5,225 bases of DNA from positions 1 through 5,225 of the forward strand of contig CAYZZT010000046.1 of the NCBI GenBank assembly GCA_964483025.1. The letters run 5' to 3'. Under the pieces are notes generated by a model, which was not told the DNA's origin, did not search any database, and saw only the letters and a program-made list of their open reading frames with translations. The number at the start of each line of letters is the position of its first letter. The stretch's first letter is position 1. The position numbers and the translations under genes were made by a program. Below are positions 4,930 through 5,225 of this stretch, piece after piece. Origin of the DNA: CAIZIN01 sp964483025 (GTDB taxonomy: Bacteria > Patescibacteriota > Minisyncoccia > Phycocordibacterales > CAIZIN01).

Positions 4930-5049
4930 AGTGTTACTTTTTGCGAGCATTTGCAGCCGAAAAGCATGGTCTTTTTGTAATCAAAAAGTTTTCGGCGAAA
5001 CCGAAGCGAGCCACGGCAGGGTGGCGGAGCGGTCGCAAAAAGTAATACT
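4930..5049. mobile_element. MITE-like 120-bp element with 17-bp terminal inverted repeats
   Basis: The ends AGTGTTACTTTTTGCGA (4930-4946) and TCGCAAAAAGTAATACT (5033-5049) are inverted repeats matching at 16 of 17 bases. GAA flanks both sides (4927-4929, 5050-5052), a possible but very short target duplication. Inside is a nested hairpin: GCCGAAAA / TTTTCGGC (4956-4963, 4989-4996) enclosing CTTTTTG / CAAAAAG (4971-4977, 4982-4988). A GC-rich hairpin GCCAC / GTGGC follows (5010-5014, 5021-5025). TTCGG / CCGAA (4991-4995, 5001-5005) offers an alternative pairing. It has no coding capacity. It could be a non-autonomous transposable repeat or a structured regulatory RNA or DNA element. Confidence 0.5.
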
Positions 5050-5075
5050 GAACGGTATTATAGAAAATACGACAT

Positions 5076-5138
5076 GGATTCCCGATCAGGTCGGGAATGA
5101 CAATGCGGGAGAGAGACTGGATTCCTGCCTTACAGGCA
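5076..5138. repeat. Two dispersed palindromic repeats, one with a broken right arm
   Basis: The first has stem ATTCCCGA (5078-5085) / TCGGGAAT (5091-5098), preceded by GG and followed by GACA. The second starts GACTGGATTCC (5115-5125) and has a TGCCT / AGGCA core (5126-5130, 5134-5138). It then departs from the expected GGAATGACA. Both belong with the repeat at 1046-1077. Members of this style are widespread in bacterial genomes and often create spurious open frames. Confidence 0.7.
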
Positions 5139-5153
5139 CTGTACACTTTTCGC

Positions 5154-5192
5154 TTTTTGAATACAAAATGCTCAAAGTCTTGCGCTTGGGTC
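5154..5192. repeat. Block of two repeats shared with the left half of the window
   Basis: TTTTGAATACAAAATG (5155-5170) matches 15 of 16 bases of the second arm pair of the twin-hairpin element (217-232). Eight bases later CTTGCGCTTGGGTC (5179-5192) is the exact reverse complement of 873-886. Their close spacing here suggests a composite dispersed repeat. Confidence 0.6.
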
Positions 5193-5195
5193 ACG

Positions 5196-5201
5196 TATAA
5201 T
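5196..5201 (+). promoter_or_regulatory. Possible plus-strand -10 box near the right edge
   Basis: TATAAT lies at 5196-5201, just before a weak hairpin, AATTTC / GAAATT (5199-5204, 5211-5216). No good -35 box is found at 16-18 bases, and no start codon follows before the window ends. It is noted only because the two other promoters in this window rely on a bare TATAAT. Confidence 0.2.
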
Positions 5202-5225
5202 TTCTTGCTAGAAATTTACTCGACC

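Larger units (their letters stand above)
4663..5225. other. 563-bp hairpin-dense non-coding region
   Basis: No convincing gene is present on either strand. The overlapping open frames near 4934-5200 run through palindromic repeats whose translations are the familiar by-product of such repeats. The region holds, in order, a 16-bp inverted repeat (4716-4766), a 12-bp hairpin (4840-4867) and a compound hairpin (4867-4902). These are followed by a 120-bp element with terminal inverted repeats (4930-5049), two dispersed palindromic repeats and two short repeats shared with the left half of the window. Any promoter for the 211-aa gene must lie here; TATACT at 4724-4729 is a weak minus-strand candidate. 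Confidence 0.65.

Noticed and set aside
4663..4950. 96-codon N-terminal extension of the 211-aa gene to an ATG at 4950
   Set aside because: The added sequence runs through a 16-bp inverted repeat, a 12-bp hairpin and the end of the MITE-like element. The protein-like segment (PSEMWG...) begins right after ATG 4662.
4867..5049. Integron attC-like recombination site
   Set aside because: The imperfect palindrome size would fit, but paired RYYYAAC and GTTRRRY core sites are not found at its ends, and no integrase is in the window.
5015..5130. tRNA-like start: GGCAGGGTGGCGGAGCGGTC resembles the 5' half of a serine or leucine tRNA, and CCTGCC at 5124-5129 could pair with GGCAGG
   Set aside because: There is no seven-base anticodon loop with a proper stem, no TTCRA motif of the T arm, and the length is too great. 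GGCAGG is also the loop of a local hairpin.
4925..5200. Overlapping open frames of 91 aa (plus) and 86 aa (minus)
   Set aside because: Both cross the terminal-repeat element and the GGATTCC palindromes. Phrases such as WIPDQVGND and VIPDLIGNP are translations of those repeats, not conserved protein.

Overview
The window looks like a piece of a Candidatus Patescibacteria (CPR), probably Parcubacteria-like, chromosome. The reasons are: an AT-rich sequence; a large soluble VirD4/HerA-type ATPase of the kind common in that group; a lineage-typical hypothetical protein with a 'VPSEMWG-LVDLLEKLTG' start; gene starts without Shine-Dalgarno sequences; and spacers full of short palindromes. The taxonomic call is inference. 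The standard bacterial code fits: stops are TAG, TAA and TAA, and the tryptophans are TGG. All well-supported genes are on the minus strand.

Layout from left to right. Positions 1-357 hold a possible 3' end of a plus-strand gene entering from the left edge (weak). They also hold an 11-bp GC-rich hairpin, a twin-hairpin element (179-238) and a perfect 24-bp palindrome (268-291). Positions 358-811 hold two short overlapping minus-strand genes (54 aa then 100 aa), both unrecognised, behind a TATAAT box placed for a leaderless transcript. Positions 812-1111 are non-coding repeats. Positions 1112-3871 hold the main gene, a 919-aa VirD4/TraG-like P-loop ATPase. Its promoter is embedded in a perfect 14+14-bp inverted repeat (3876-3907). 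Positions 3959-4006 are a strong intrinsic terminator for the next minus-strand gene (4027-4662, 211 aa). Positions 4663-5225 are a hairpin-dense non-coding stretch that includes a 120-bp element with 17-bp terminal inverted repeats.

No shared pathway links the genes. The ATPase would supply the motor for DNA or protein translocation, or for DNA pumping, but no other secretion component lies in the window. The 211-aa gene is a separate transcription unit with its own terminator. The most unusual content is the density and variety of palindromic DNA: at least ten hairpins, several sharing sequence between the two ends of the window. I found no clearly new multi-gene system. The best candidates for something undescribed are the palindrome over the ATPase promoter, the twin-hairpin element at 179-238 and the MITE-like element at 4930-5049.
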